Source of the DNA: Phycisphaerales bacterium
Lineage (GTDB): Bacteria; Planctomycetota; Phycisphaerae; Phycisphaerales; UBA1924
Assembly: GCA_040217175.1 (NCBI GenBank)
Contig: JAVJNT010000001.1
Location: 372,001 to 436,000 of the forward strand
Length of the DNA: 64,000 nt
Reading direction: 5' to 3'
Below are positions 17,475 to 26,043 of this stretch, in pieces. Position 1 is the first letter of the stretch. Every line of letters starts with the position of its first letter. Made by a program: the position numbers and the translations under genes. The notes beneath the pieces are model-generated. The model was not told the DNA's origin. It saw only the letters and a list, made by a program, of their open reading frames with translations, and searched no databases.

Positions 17475-18074
17475 ATGGGTAACCCCAACCAGATTGTTTC
17501 TGACCCCTTCACCGCCACCCTCATCCGCATCAAAGCCGCCCAGCTTTGCCGGCGCACCGACTTCTCCTGGTCGGACCGCGACGACCTGACGCAGCAGATG
17601 CTGCAGTATCTGCTGGAGAAGGCCCACCTGTTCGATCCCACCCGGGGGAACATGGAGGCGTTCGTCACGAACGCCATCGATTCCTGGGTGGCGATGGAGC
17701 TGCGATTCCGTGGCCGCCACAAGCGGCGCGGCGATTACGAGGCGATCTCCCTTGAGGGGACGCTCGTCGAGTGCGACGGCGACGCCGTCCCGCTTCGCAC
17801 CGTCCTCGGTCCTGCCGACCAGCAGCGCCGCCGCCAAGCCGCCCCCGCTTGCCAGTTCGATACCGCCGAGACCGCTGAGGCCGTCGCGGCGGTCATGGCC
17901 ACCCTCGACCCGGAGGACCGGGACCTGCTTCGGCTGGTCGCCGAACACGGCAAGGCGGCGGCCGCGCGCGAGTGGTCGCGCCGATCCGGCGCTGCGGTGA
18001 GCCGCCGGCAGATCCAGAACGCCCTCGAACGGTTCCGCGCCCGCTTCGAGGCGGCCGGGTTTGGGCCGGCCTGA
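17475..18074 (+). CDS. Phage-encoded sigma-70-like protein
   Basis: A 199-residue cytoplasmic protein. 'DLTQQMLQYLLEKAHLFDPTRGNMEAFVTNAIDSW' (residues ~34-68) reads like sigma region 2, with the D-P-x-R-G-x-x-x-x-F/W-V pattern. 'LDPEDRDLLRLVAEHGKAAAAREW' followed by 'VSRRQIQNALERFRARFE' (about 140-192) reads like region 4 with its helix-turn-helix. Proteins like this are common near the start of early operons in phages of GC-rich hosts. It may direct RNA polymerase to phage promoters; a repeated motif that could be its target is reported separately. Confidence 0.7.
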   Translation: MGNPNQIVSDPFTATLIRIKAAQLCRRTDFSWSDRDDLTQQMLQYLLEKAHLFDPTRGNMEAFVTNAIDSWVAMELRFRGRHKRRGDYEAISLEGTLVECDGDAVPLRTVLGPADQQRRRQAAPACQFDTAETAEAVAAVMATLDPEDRDLLRLVAEHGKAAAAREWSRRSGAAVSRRQIQNALERFRARFEAAGFGPA

Positions 18075-18095
18075 CCGCGCACCGGCGGCGATGGC

Positions 18096-18109
18096 GGCAT
18101 AGGTGACCC
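18096..18109 (+). promoter_or_regulatory. GGCATAGGTGACCC motif, copy 1
   Basis: An exact 14-base copy of the sequence that recurs at 34396-34409; shorter relatives are at 25769 and 11149. It lies 134 bases before the early gene at 18243 and just after the sigma-like gene. Function is inferred only from recurrence and position. Confidence 0.45.
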
Positions 18110-18159
18110 AAGAAGCGCCCCCCGCCCGCCGGTTCTCTCTCTTCCCTCCGGAGGCCCCG

Positions 18160-18196
18160 GCCCCTCGACCACGGTGTACGCCGCGGCTCGAGGGGC
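18160..18196. repeat. 9-bp inverted repeat in the early leader
   Basis: GCCCCTCGA (18160-18168) pairs with TCGAGGGGC (18188-18196) over a 19-base loop. It falls in the untranslated stretch between the sigma-like gene and the gene at 18243. There is no T-run, so it may be a leader structure or protein-binding site rather than a terminator. Confidence 0.5.
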
Positions 18197-18242
18197 TGGG
18201 TCTCACGGGCGGCGGTCGGTGCGCCCGTGAAAGGAGCTCCTG

Positions 18243-18563
18243 ATGTTGACCGATGTGTTTCGATTCCGATTCGCCTCCCCTGCCGCTCTGGCGGAGGCAG
18301 AGGCCACGCTGCACCTGTCGATCCTGGCCGCGGAGGGCCTCTTCGGTGAGGCCCGGACCCGCACCGATGTCTCCTACCACGCCGATCCGCCCCGCGCTGC
18401 GCTGCTTGTCGATGGCGGCTCGCCCTGCGGGTCGGCCGTGGTCCGCATCTTCACGGCATTCCTGATCAAGGAGTTTGGGGCCGACGGGTTTGCGGTCCGG
18501 CGGATGCCCTGCGGTGGGCCCAGAAGCGGTCAGGCCCGCGCACGGCAGGGGGTGGCCGCCTGA
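18243..18563 (+). CDS. Small phage early protein, unknown
   Basis: A 106-residue protein with an AAAGGAG ribosome site before ATG 18243. An alpha/beta pattern is suggested by 'VFRFRFASPAALAEAEATLHLS' and 'AVVRIFTAFLIKEFGADGF' (key residues F-R-F, A-E, F-L-I-K-E). No family was recognised. Its stop overlaps the start of the nuclease gene (TGATG), so it belongs to the recombination/replication operon. Confidence 0.65.
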   Translation: MLTDVFRFRFASPAALAEAEATLHLSILAAEGLFGEARTRTDVSYHADPPRAALLVDGGSPCGSAVVRIFTAFLIKEFGADGFAVRRMPCGGPRSGQARARQGVAA

Positions 18564-19420
18564 TGAGCGCGATACCCCAGAACACAGACGACCTCCAATC
18601 TTGCCTCGCCCGCGTGCTCATCCGCGAGCCCGCTGAGATCTACCACGCCCGTCGCGGCGACTGCCTGACCTCGCACCGCCTGGCGGAGTTCCGCTCGTGC
18701 CCGCTTCTGTTCCGGCGCAAGGAGATGGGACTGATCCCGGATCGGGACAGCCACGCGTTCCTCGTCGGTCGGGCGGCGCACACACTGATCCTTGAGGGTC
18801 GCGGGCGGTACGAGGCCGAGTACGCGGTCGGCGGGCCGATCAACGAGAAGACAGGCAAGCCGTACGGCTCGAGCACGAAGGCCTTCGCCGAGTGGGCCGA
18901 GAACCGCGGCAAGCCCGTGCTGGCCGACACCGACGCCGCGACGGTCGAGCAGATGGCCGCGAGCGTGCGCGAGCACCTGTTCGCCCGCGAGCTGCTGACC
19001 GAGGGCTTCGCGGAAGGCGTCGTCCGCGGCCGGATGAACGGCGTGCTGTGCCAAGCTCGGTTCGACTGGATCAACCCCAAGGACGGCCGCGGGCTCGTTG
19101 ATCTGAAGACCTGCGACTCGATCGACTCGTTCGAGTGGCACATCGACGCGTTCAAGTACATGCACCAGCTCGCGTTCTACCGGGCTCTGCTCGCCGTCGT
19201 GAGCGGTGTCACGTTGCCCGTCCACATCATCGCGGTCGAGAAGCGCGAGCCGTTCCGCTGCGGTGTGTGGCAGATCGCGCCGCGGTGCCTCGACGCCGCC
19301 CAGGCTGAAAACGACCGCGCCATCGAAGAGCTCATCCGTTGCCGGGAGACCGGCCAGTGGCCCACGGGGTTCGAGTCCCTGCGGCTGTACGACCGCCTTC
19401 CGCTCACCACCCAGTCCTGA
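18563..19420 (+). CDS. PD-(D/E)XK exonuclease, RecE C-terminal-like
   Basis: 285 residues. It resembles the DUF3799 / exodeoxyribonuclease VIII C-terminal family, which degrades one DNA strand from double-strand ends to feed annealing or recombination. Visible motifs are an early 'HRLAEFRSCPLLFRRKE', 'FLVGRAAHTLILEG', and the nuclease core 'ARFDWI' plus 'GLVDLKTC' (Asp...Asp-x-Lys), followed by 'HQLAFYRALL'. A neighbouring Sak4-like ATPase is the usual functional partner. The start overlaps the preceding stop. Confidence 0.85.
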   Translation: MSAIPQNTDDLQSCLARVLIREPAEIYHARRGDCLTSHRLAEFRSCPLLFRRKEMGLIPDRDSHAFLVGRAAHTLILEGRGRYEAEYAVGGPINEKTGKPYGSSTKAFAEWAENRGKPVLADTDAATVEQMAASVREHLFARELLTEGFAEGVVRGRMNGVLCQARFDWINPKDGRGLVDLKTCDSIDSFEWHIDAFKYMHQLAFYRALLAVVSGVTLPVHIIAVEKREPFRCGVWQIAPRCLDAAQAENDRAIEELIRCRETGQWPTGFESLRLYDRLPLTTQS

Positions 19421-19455
19421 ACCTGCAACACCAACCACAAGGAGATCCATCGATC

Positions 19456-20268
19456 ATGACTGCACTCGCACACATCCAGAAGGGCCGCACGCTGATGCCG
19501 CGTCGCGTGATGCTCTACGGCGTCCACGGCGTCGGCAAGTCCACCTTCGGCGCGATGGCTGAGACGCCCGTCTTCATCACGACCGAAGAAGGCACCAACG
19601 ACATCGACTGCGACCGCTTCCCGCTGGCGACCAAGTACGCCGACGTGCTCGGGGCGCTGTCGGCGCTCTACAGCGAAGATCACGGCTACCAGACGGTGGT
19701 CATCGACTCTCTAGACTGGCTCGAGCGGCTGATCTGGGCCGAGGTCTGCGCGAAGCGCGGCGTCGAGACCATCGAGGACATCGGCTACGCCAAGGGCTAC
19801 ATCTTCGCACTCACGCAATGGCGCGAGGTCCTGGCGGGGCTCGACGCGCTGCGGACCGAGCGCGGGATGCAGGTCGTCCTGATCGCGCACGCGGCGATCG
19901 AGAAGTTCGCCAACCCCGAGACCGACACCTACGACCGCTACGTGCCGCGCCTGCAGAAGCAGGCCTCGGCGCTGATCCAGGAGTGGTGCGACGAGGTGCT
20001 CTTCGCCACCTACCGCGTCCACACGAAGACCCAGAGCGAGGGCTTCGACCGCAAGCGCACGCAGGGCATCGGCACGGGCGAGCGGATCCTCCGCACGACC
20101 GAGCGGCCCGCCCACGTCGCCAAGAACCGCCTGAACCTGCCCGACGAGCTGCCGCTGGATTACCGCGTGTTTGCGGCGCTGGCGCGCGGCGAGGGCGATC
20201 CCGGCGCAGCCATCGAGAACGCCAACCAGAACGAGATCAACCAGACCACCCAAGAGCAAGGAGCCTGA
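19456..20268 (+). CDS. Phage AAA/RecA-like ATPase (Sak4-type recombinase)
   Basis: 270 residues from ATG 19456 (AAGGAG about 9 bases upstream). Walker A is 'GVHGVGKST' (about residues 23-31), a Walker B-like 'TVVIDSLDWLERL' lies near 85, and 'VVLIAHA' provides a sensor-like strand. This matches the AAA_24 / phage nucleotide-binding family that includes Sak4 single-strand annealing ATPases. Set between a RecE-like nuclease and an SSB-like protein, it completes a phage homologous recombination module. The family assignment is firmer than the exact activity. Confidence 0.82.
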   Translation: MTALAHIQKGRTLMPRRVMLYGVHGVGKSTFGAMAETPVFITTEEGTNDIDCDRFPLATKYADVLGALSALYSEDHGYQTVVIDSLDWLERLIWAEVCAKRGVETIEDIGYAKGYIFALTQWREVLAGLDALRTERGMQVVLIAHAAIEKFANPETDTYDRYVPRLQKQASALIQEWCDEVLFATYRVHTKTQSEGFDRKRTQGIGTGERILRTTERPAHVAKNRLNLPDELPLDYRVFAALARGEGDPGAAIENANQNEINQTTQEQGA

Positions 20269-20271
20269 ACC

Positions 20272-20733
20272 ATGGCAGACCTGAACGGATTCGACGCGAA
20301 TAACGTGGAGCCCAATGCCGGCTTCGACCCCATCCCCGCCGGCAAGTACGTGGCCGCCATCACGGCCAGCGCCATGAAGCCGACCAAGAACGGCAAGGGC
20401 GAGTACCTGGAACTCGAGATGGAGGTGCTGGAGGGGCCGTTCAAGGGGCGGAAGCTCTGGGACCGCCTGACCCTCAAGCACCCCAACACGCAGACGGTCG
20501 AGATCGCCAAGGGCACGCTGTCGGCGATCTGCCGGGCGGTGAATGTGCTGCGGCCCCGCGACTCGGTCGAGCTGCACAACCTGCCGGTGGTGGTCAGCGT
20601 CGCGATCAAGACTCGCGAGGACAACGGCGAGCCGACCAACACCATCAAGGGCTACGCCAAGCGGGACACCGGCGTCGCGCCGCAGCGCCCGATGGCGGCC
20701 GCCTCGGGAGGGACGCCGCCGTGGAAGCGCTGA
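20272..20733 (+). CDS. DUF669-family, ssDNA-binding-like phage protein
   Basis: 153 residues starting 'MADLNGFDANNVEPNAGFDP', typical of DUF669 proteins. These have an OB-like fold ('IPAGKYVAAITASAMKPTKNGKGEYLELEMEV' region; key 'GKGEYLELE') and a flexible Gly/Pro/Lys C-terminus. In phages it always sits beside Sak-type recombinases and helps bind single-stranded DNA. It overlaps the RusA gene by 13 bases. Confidence 0.8.
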   Translation: MADLNGFDANNVEPNAGFDPIPAGKYVAAITASAMKPTKNGKGEYLELEMEVLEGPFKGRKLWDRLTLKHPNTQTVEIAKGTLSAICRAVNVLRPRDSVELHNLPVVVSVAIKTREDNGEPTNTIKGYAKRDTGVAPQRPMAAASGGTPPWKR

Positions 20734-21122
20734 CCGCCGCGGCGGCGGACGACGGCGCGTTCGTCGTCGAGCTGCCGTACCCGCCCAGCGTGAACCACTA
20801 CTGGCGTCGCGTCGGCGATCGGACGCTGATCAGCCGCGAGGGACGGAAGTTCCGCAAGCGGGTCTGCGCCCGGCTCGAGCGGCGAACCGCCGAGCCCATG
20901 TCGGGCCGGGTGGCGGTGCATGTCACCGCCCACCCGCCCGACCGGCGGCGGCGTGATCTGGACAACGCGATGAAGGCCCTGCTCGACGCCCTCGGGCACG
21001 GCGGGGTGTACGAGGACGACGGCCAGATCGACCGGCTCGAGATCGAGCGCGGACCGGTCGTGCCCGGGGGCAAGGTGGTCGTGCGCGTAAGCGTGCTACC
21101 GGGAGAGCGTGATGATGATTGA
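20721..21122 (+). CDS. RusA-family Holliday junction resolvase
   Basis: A 133-residue enzyme that cuts Holliday junctions at crossover points. It has the RusA signature 'PYPPSVNHYWR' at residues ~19-29, 'PPDRRRRDLDNAMKALLDAL' with the catalytic Asp pair around residues 73-80, and 'YEDDGQIDRL' with further acidic residues. Length is normal (E. coli RusA 120). It ends the forward recombination block; a minus-strand gene follows. Confidence 0.9.
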   Translation: MEALTAAAADDGAFVVELPYPPSVNHYWRRVGDRTLISREGRKFRKRVCARLERRTAEPMSGRVAVHVTAHPPDRRRRDLDNAMKALLDALGHGGVYEDDGQIDRLEIERGPVVPGGKVVVRVSVLPGERDDD

Positions 21123-21138
21123 CGGTAGGAAATTGGAC

Positions 21139-21516
21139 CTATGGCTTAGAGGCCCGAAGCCGGGCGGCGATTTCATCCGCGGTTGGCAACCCGCCGGGGT
21201 ACATGCGGCAACCCATGCTCGGCGAAATCGGCTTGGGCATCCCGAAGATGTCGTTTCCTCCGACAAGAGCGGTCGGGGTCGCATAGCCGCGGCGAAGGTC
21301 GTCCTCGGCCAGCGATTCTTGATCGATGTAGACCACCTGGAATCCGCCGACGGCCTCGGCAGCAGCCTCGACGCGCTCGGTGAACGGCGGCGTGTTGGGA
21401 CATCCAGCAAAGCCGAGTACCTCGATCTTCACAGCGCCTCCGGGATCTGGAGCGGCGGCCTGCTGGCATCCCACAAGGGCGAAGACGAGACAGAGGCCGG
21501 CAAGGGTGCGTCGCAT
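21139..21516 (-). CDS. Thioredoxin-fold lipoprotein, mercury/alkylmercury-lyase-like accessory
   Basis: A 125-residue protein read against the phage genes. Residues 1-18 form a lipoprotein signal ending 'LVGCQQ'. The rest has a thioredoxin-like pattern: beta strand 'KIEVLGFAGCPNTP' with a single Cys instead of CxxC, 'ERVEAAAEAVGGFQVVYID', then 'YATPTALVGGNDIFG' (cis-Pro type segment) and 'GCRMYPGG'. Similar small proteins accompany mercury and redox genes. It lies between RusA and the helicase with its own orientation, so it is a likely cargo gene (moron) expressed from the integrated element. Confidence 0.7.
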   Translation of the reverse strand: MRRTLAGLCLVFALVGCQQAAAPDPGGAVKIEVLGFAGCPNTPPFTERVEAAAEAVGGFQVVYIDQESLAEDDLRRGYATPTALVGGNDIFGMPKPISPSMGCRMYPGGLPTADEIAARLRASKP

Positions 21517-21554
21517 GGTCACATCGTAACGCCGCCCGGGCCGGGGGTATTCCA

Positions 21555-23258
21555 ATGAGCCAACTCAGGCCCTACCAACGCGATGCGGTCGATGCGGTGT
21601 GGAACCACATCGCCACCAGCGATATGAACCCAGCCGTCGTGCTTCCGACCGGCTCGGGCAAGACCCACGTCATCGCCGAGCTGTGCCGCGACGCGGTCCA
21701 GAAGTGGAACGGGCGGGTGATCGTGGTCGCCCACGTGAAGGAGCTGATCGAGCAGGCGGCGGGCAAGCTGCAGGCCGTTGCGCCGGACCTGCCGGTGGGC
21801 GTGTTCAGCGCCGGGCTCGGTCGGCGGGATCTCGGGTACGCCGTGACGATCGCGGGCATCCAGTCGGTCTACCAGCGGGCGCACGATCTCGGTCCGCTCG
21901 ACCTGGTCATCGTCGACGAGGCGCATCTGATCCCCCCGGACGGCGAGGGCATGTACCGCCGCTTCCTGGCCGACGCGCGGGACCTGTGCGACCACCAGCG
22001 CGTCATCGGTCTGACGGCGACGCCGTACCGCATGAAGACCGGCACGATCTGCGGCCCCGACTCCGTCCTGCACGAGGTGTGCTTCGAGGCGGGCGTGCGC
22101 GAGCTGATCGTGCAGGGCTACCTGTGCCCGCTCAAGAGCCGGGCAGGGAAGGCGGTCGCCGACACCAGCGACATCCATGTACGGGGCGGGGAGTTCGTCG
22201 CCGGCGAGCTCGAGGACCGCATGGACGAGGACGGGCTGGTCGAGGCGGCGTGCGCCGAGGTCGTCCTCGCTACGGCCGACCGGCGCAGCGTGCTGATCTT
22301 CTGTTCGGGCGTCCGGCACGGCGAGCACGTGGTGCGGGTGCTGCGTGAGAGGCACGGCGTCGAGTGCGGGTTCGTCGAGGGCGGGACACCAGCCAAGGAG
22401 CGCGACGCGCTGATCGCCCGCTTCAAGTCGGGCGAGCTGAAGTACCTGGCGAACGTGAACGTGCTGACGACGGGCTTCGACGCCCCGAATGTCGACTGCG
22501 TGGCGATGCTGCGCCCGACGATGAGCCCCGGGCTCTACTATCAGATGGTCGGGCGGGGATTCCGGCTGGCCGAGGGCAAGACCGAGTGCCTCGTGCTGGA
22601 CTTCGGCGGCAACGTGCTCCGGCACGGCCCGGTGGACGCGATCCGGCTGGCCGACACCAAGGACGCCTCCGGTGAAGCCCCCGCCAAGCAGTGCCCCGAG
22701 TGCGATGCGCTGATCCACGCGGCGTATGCCGTCTGTCCCGAGTGCGGGCACAAGTTCCCGCCGCGGCAGGTCAAGCACGCGGCGATCGCCTCCGACGAAG
22801 AGGTCGTCAGCGGCTCGGAAGGCCCGGCCCGGCGCGACGAGCGCGTCATCGAGGTCGCGTACTACGTCCACCACAAGCGCAACGACCCGCTGGCCAAGCC
22901 GACGATGCGCGTCGAGTACCGCATCGGCTTCAACCGCTGGGCCCGCGAGTGGATCTGCCTGGAGCACCCCGAGGGCGGATACGCCCGGCGGAAGGCCGAG
23001 CAGTGGTGGCGAGAGCGGTCCAATGACGCGCCACCGTCTTCGGTCGAGGAGGCCGTCGAGTGGGCGAACGCGGGCGCGGTGGCCCGGACCGAGTGCATCA
23101 CGCTGGAGAAGAAGCCCGGCGACGAGTGGGAGCGGATCGTCGGCTACGCGCTCGGCGACAAGCCGCCGCGGCTCGAGGATCCGGACAACCTGCCTGACCT
23201 GGGGCCTGAACACGCCCTCGCGGCGTACGGCTACAGCGATGACGAGGTGCCGTTCTGA
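21555..23258 (+). CDS. Superfamily 2 DNA helicase with zinc ribbon
   Basis: 567 residues. Helicase motif I 'VLPTGSGKTH' (about residues 30-39), motif II 'VDEAHLI', motif III 'LTATPYR', later 'LTTGFDAPNVD' and motif VI 'QMVGRGFRL' place it among the SSL2/UvrB-like phage helicases. A double Cys-pair zinc ribbon ('CPECDALIHAAYAVCPECG') follows near 376-395. It would unwind DNA during phage replication. The start overlaps no gene but its stop overlaps the primase start (TGATG). Confidence 0.92.
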   Translation: MSQLRPYQRDAVDAVWNHIATSDMNPAVVLPTGSGKTHVIAELCRDAVQKWNGRVIVVAHVKELIEQAAGKLQAVAPDLPVGVFSAGLGRRDLGYAVTIAGIQSVYQRAHDLGPLDLVIVDEAHLIPPDGEGMYRRFLADARDLCDHQRVIGLTATPYRMKTGTICGPDSVLHEVCFEAGVRELIVQGYLCPLKSRAGKAVADTSDIHVRGGEFVAGELEDRMDEDGLVEAACAEVVLATADRRSVLIFCSGVRHGEHVVRVLRERHGVECGFVEGGTPAKERDALIARFKSGELKYLANVNVLTTGFDAPNVDCVAMLRPTMSPGLYYQMVGRGFRLAEGKTECLVLDFGGNVLRHGPVDAIRLADTKDASGEAPAKQCPECDALIHAAYAVCPECGHKFPPRQVKHAAIASDEEVVSGSEGPARRDERVIEVAYYVHHKRNDPLAKPTMRVEYRIGFNRWAREWICLEHPEGGYARRKAEQWWRERSNDAPPSSVEEAVEWANAGAVARTECITLEKKPGDEWERIVGYALGDKPPRLEDPDNLPDLGPEHALAAYGYSDDEVPF

Positions 23259-25426
23259 TGCAGGACGCGCCTCACCCATCCGATTCACCCCGTCGCAACG
23301 GCACGCTCGCTTCGCACGCATCGGCCTGCGTGGCCGCGGGGCTGTGCGCCCTGCCCGCGATCCGCCGCGGCGAGGAGAAGCGCGTCGCCCTTTCCTCGTG
23401 GAAGCCGTACCAGACGCGGCTGCCGTCGGGCGAAGAACTTGGATCGTGGTTCAACCCTGAATCGTCGCCCAGCGCGATGTGCCTGGTGTGCGGCTCGGTC
23501 TCGGGCCACCTCGAGATGATCGACTTCGACAACTGGGACGGCGGCGGCGGCGAGGCCTTCGAGGCGTGGCGCGAAGCGGTCGAGGCGGCAGCGCCGGGAC
23601 TGCTGGAGCGGCTGGTCATCGAGACAACGCCTTCGGGTGGGAGGCACGTCGTCTACCGCTGCGACACGCCCGTGTCGGGCAACACCAAGCTGGCCCAGCG
23701 CCGGATTGACGTCGATACCGACGAGCCGGTCGTCGTGGGCAGCAAGGAGTACGCGCCGAGGCGCGACGCGGCGGGCGCGTGGGTGGTCACGGTGACCATC
23801 ATCGAGACCCGGGGCGAGGGCGGGCTGTTCCTCTGCGACCCGTCGCCGGGCTACGAGGTCGTCCAGGGCGATTTGTGCGAGCCGCCGCTGATCAGTGCCG
23901 ACGAGCGGGATGTGCTGCTCGGGTGTGCGTGGGCGCTGGACGAAACGCCCCAGCCGGTGATCGGCGGTGATCTCGAACCCTCCAACTCTTCGGCATTCCC
24001 GAATAGTTGCCCCTCCCGCCCCGGCGACGACTTCAACGACCGGGGCGACCCGCGCGAGGTCCTGCTCCGGCACGGCTGGGCGATGGTCCGCTCCGGGGAG
24101 AACGAGCATTGGCGTCGGCCCGGAAAGTTGGCGGGGACGAGCGCGACGCTCAAGGACCGGGTCTTCTACGTCTTCAGCTCCAACGCCTCACCGTTCGAGG
24201 CGCACAAGGGCTACTCACCGTTCGCGGTCTACGCGCTGCTCGAGCACCACGGCGACTTCGCGGCCGCGGCGTCAGCCCTCGCGACCGAGGGCTACGGCTC
24301 GCGCGAGCACACGACCGGCGTCGACCTCTCGGCGTTCATGACCGACATGCCGCCAGCGACCGGGCCGCTCGATCCCTGCCCCGTGCCGGTGGGCGAGCTC
24401 GTCGCGGCGTACCCGCAACTGCGTGAGCCCGTGATCCACGGCCTGCTCCGCGCCGGCGAGACGATGAACGTGATCGCCAGCCCCAAGACCGGCAAGAGCT
24501 GGCTCACGCTCGATCTGGCGATCGCCGTCGCCACCGGTCGGCCGTGGCTTGGGCGATACCAGACCGAGGCCGGGCCAGTCCTGATCATCGACAACGAACT
24601 GCACCGCGAGACCAGCGCCCACCGCCTACCGAAGGTCGCCCAGGCCCGGGGCGTGGCGATGCGCGAGATCGCCGAGCGGATCTTCGTGGACAACCTGCGC
24701 GGTCGGCTGCAGGACATCTTCACGCTCGCGCCGTACTTCGAGGCTCTCGAGCCCGGGCGGTTCAAGGTCATCGTGCTCGACGCGTTCTACCGCTTCATGC
24801 CCGCCGGCGGCGACGAGAACGACAACGGCACGATGGCCAACATCTACAACCGCATCGACGCCTTCGCGGATCGCCTCGGCTGCTGCTTCGTGCTCATCCA
24901 CCACTCGACCAAGGGCAGCCAGAGCGGCAAAAGCGTGACCGACGTTGGGGCCGGGGCAGGCGCACAGTCCCGGGCGACCGACACGCACCTGGTCCTGCGG
25001 CCGCACGAGGAGGACGGCGTGGTCGTGCTCGACGCGGCCGTACGGTCCTGGCCGCCCATCGACCCGACCTGCCTGCGGTGGGACTTCCCGGTGTGGTCGG
25101 TGGACGACACGCTCGACCCGGCGTCGCTCAAGAACGAGCGGCCGGGCAAGAAGAAGGACGCCTCGCCCAAGGCGGACAAGCCCGCGGAGCCGTCGTGGGG
25201 TGTGGAGCGGTTTGTCGCCCGGTTCATTTCAACCGAGCCCGTCGGGAAGGCCGAGATCCGCGAGGACGCCAAGGGCGAGCCCGGGCTGTCCTGGCGTCGC
25301 GTGGCGGACCTGCTGGACATCGCCGAGAGCCGCGGGCTGATCTACCGCTGGCGGGTCGGCCGGGCCCACAAGGTGCTCTTCGCCACCGTGCCTCAGCCCG
25401 CCGCGGGCGAGGAGGCCGGGTCATGA
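23258..25426 (+). CDS. Bifunctional primase-polymerase / RepA-like helicase
   Basis: 722 residues. The N-terminal third resembles the archaeo-eukaryotic PrimPol family: 'LEMIDFDNWD' acidic pair, then 'TPSGGRHVVYRC' with the sGRH motif. The C-terminal half is a RecA-like RepA/DnaB-type ATPase with 'IASPKTGKSWLTLDLAIA' (Walker A) and 'VIVLDAFYRFM' (Walker B), 'LIHHSTKG' and 'GAQSRATDTHL'. A winged-helix-like end follows. Such fusions start and drive replication of phages and satellites, so this is the main replication protein here. Confidence 0.88.
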   Translation: MQDAPHPSDSPRRNGTLASHASACVAAGLCALPAIRRGEEKRVALSSWKPYQTRLPSGEELGSWFNPESSPSAMCLVCGSVSGHLEMIDFDNWDGGGGEAFEAWREAVEAAAPGLLERLVIETTPSGGRHVVYRCDTPVSGNTKLAQRRIDVDTDEPVVVGSKEYAPRRDAAGAWVVTVTIIETRGEGGLFLCDPSPGYEVVQGDLCEPPLISADERDVLLGCAWALDETPQPVIGGDLEPSNSSAFPNSCPSRPGDDFNDRGDPREVLLRHGWAMVRSGENEHWRRPGKLAGTSATLKDRVFYVFSSNASPFEAHKGYSPFAVYALLEHHGDFAAAASALATEGYGSREHTTGVDLSAFMTDMPPATGPLDPCPVPVGELVAAYPQLREPVIHGLLRAGETMNVIASPKTGKSWLTLDLAIAVATGRPWLGRYQTEAGPVLIIDNELHRETSAHRLPKVAQARGVAMREIAERIFVDNLRGRLQDIFTLAPYFEALEPGRFKVIVLDAFYRFMPAGGDENDNGTMANIYNRIDAFADRLGCCFVLIHHSTKGSQSGKSVTDVGAGAGAQSRATDTHLVLRPHEEDGVVVLDAAVRSWPPIDPTCLRWDFPVWSVDDTLDPASLKNERPGKKKDASPKADKPAEPSWGVERFVARFISTEPVGKAEIREDAKGEPGLSWRRVADLLDIAESRGLIYRWRVGRAHKVLFATVPQPAAGEEAGS

Positions 25427-26043
25427 TCACCGCCTCCCGCACCATCGGACTTCGCTCGCGCGCGCAGTCGCTCGTGCGCTTCGCCGAAGCGCTCAAGCGA
25501 GCCAAAACGGCTTCGGGGGTGGTTTCGCTCGTGCGCGCGCACACCCCCCATACCCCCCGGGGGCGTGCGCTCACGCGACGCCCCGGGTCGCTCGTGCGCG
25601 CGCGCTCCAGCGCTCAAGCGAGCGAGCGAAGCCGGACGGGCGTCGTTGGCCCGTGTGGCGGGAATGCCCGGGTGGCCCGTTGGGCCAACGCCGTCGCCGG
25701 GACGCGACACGGCGGAACGTGGGCCGCCTGGTTGGGCCGTGGGCCGGAGAGCGCGGGCCAAGGCAGGCGGCATAGGTACTTCCGAGGGGGGATGGCCAGC
25801 CGACGCCCGCGGGAACAGCCGCAATCCCCGACTGAGTTTGTTTCGCCTGTCCGGTCCGCACTGCAAGCCCTCGCCCGTCCGGCCCCGGGTCGCCCCACGT
25901 CCGCCCGTGTCACGCCCGGCGGCGGGCCCCCGCCCCAACCCCCGATCCCGCCAACCGGCCCGGCACGGGCGAACGTCGCCCGCCAGTCAGCCGGCCTGTT
26001 CACCCCGATCCCCAACCCCGAAGCACGGAGGCTCCTGCCATGA
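25423..26043 (+). CDS. Doubtful open frame between primase and methyltransferase
   Basis: A 206-codon frame begins at ATG 25423 overlapping the primase stop (ATGA), with GAGGAGG upstream, and ends overlapping the next ATG. This perfect coupling argues for a gene. The sequence, however, is low-complexity Arg/Ala/Pro/Ser with no protein-like pattern, and the region contains repeated DNA words and a GGCATAGGT motif. It may be a non-coding replication or control region that happens to be open. No function is assigned. Confidence 0.3.
   Translation: MITASRTIGLRSRAQSLVRFAEALKRAKTASGVVSLVRAHTPHTPRGRALTRRPGSLVRARSSAQASERSRTGVVGPCGGNARVARWANAVAGTRHGGTWAAWLGRGPESAGQGRRHRYFRGGMASRRPREQPQSPTEFVSPVRSALQALARPAPGRPTSARVTPGGGPPPQPPIPPTGPARANVARQSAGLFTPIPNPEARRLLP
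25452..25623. repeat. Direct repeats next to the primase gene (possible origin iterons)
   Basis: TCGCTCGTGCGC occurs exactly at 25468-25479, 25525-25536 and 25588-25599, with a variant at 25452-25463. AGCGCTCAAGCGAGC occurs exactly at 25488-25502 and 25609-25623. Repeated short words directly after a primase-helicase gene fit the usual look of a phage origin, but no AT-rich unwinding element is obvious. Confidence 0.5.
25769..25777 (+). promoter_or_regulatory. GGCATAGGT motif, short copy
   Basis: Nine bases shared with the 14-base motif at 18096 and 34396. It lies about 260 bases upstream of the methyltransferase gene at 26040. Supported only by recurrence. Confidence 0.3.

Noticed and set aside
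21519-23321. Minus-strand 600-codon frame over the helicase
   Set aside because: Helicase motifs in correct order are on the plus strand; the antisense protein is Arg/Ala/Val-rich without pattern.
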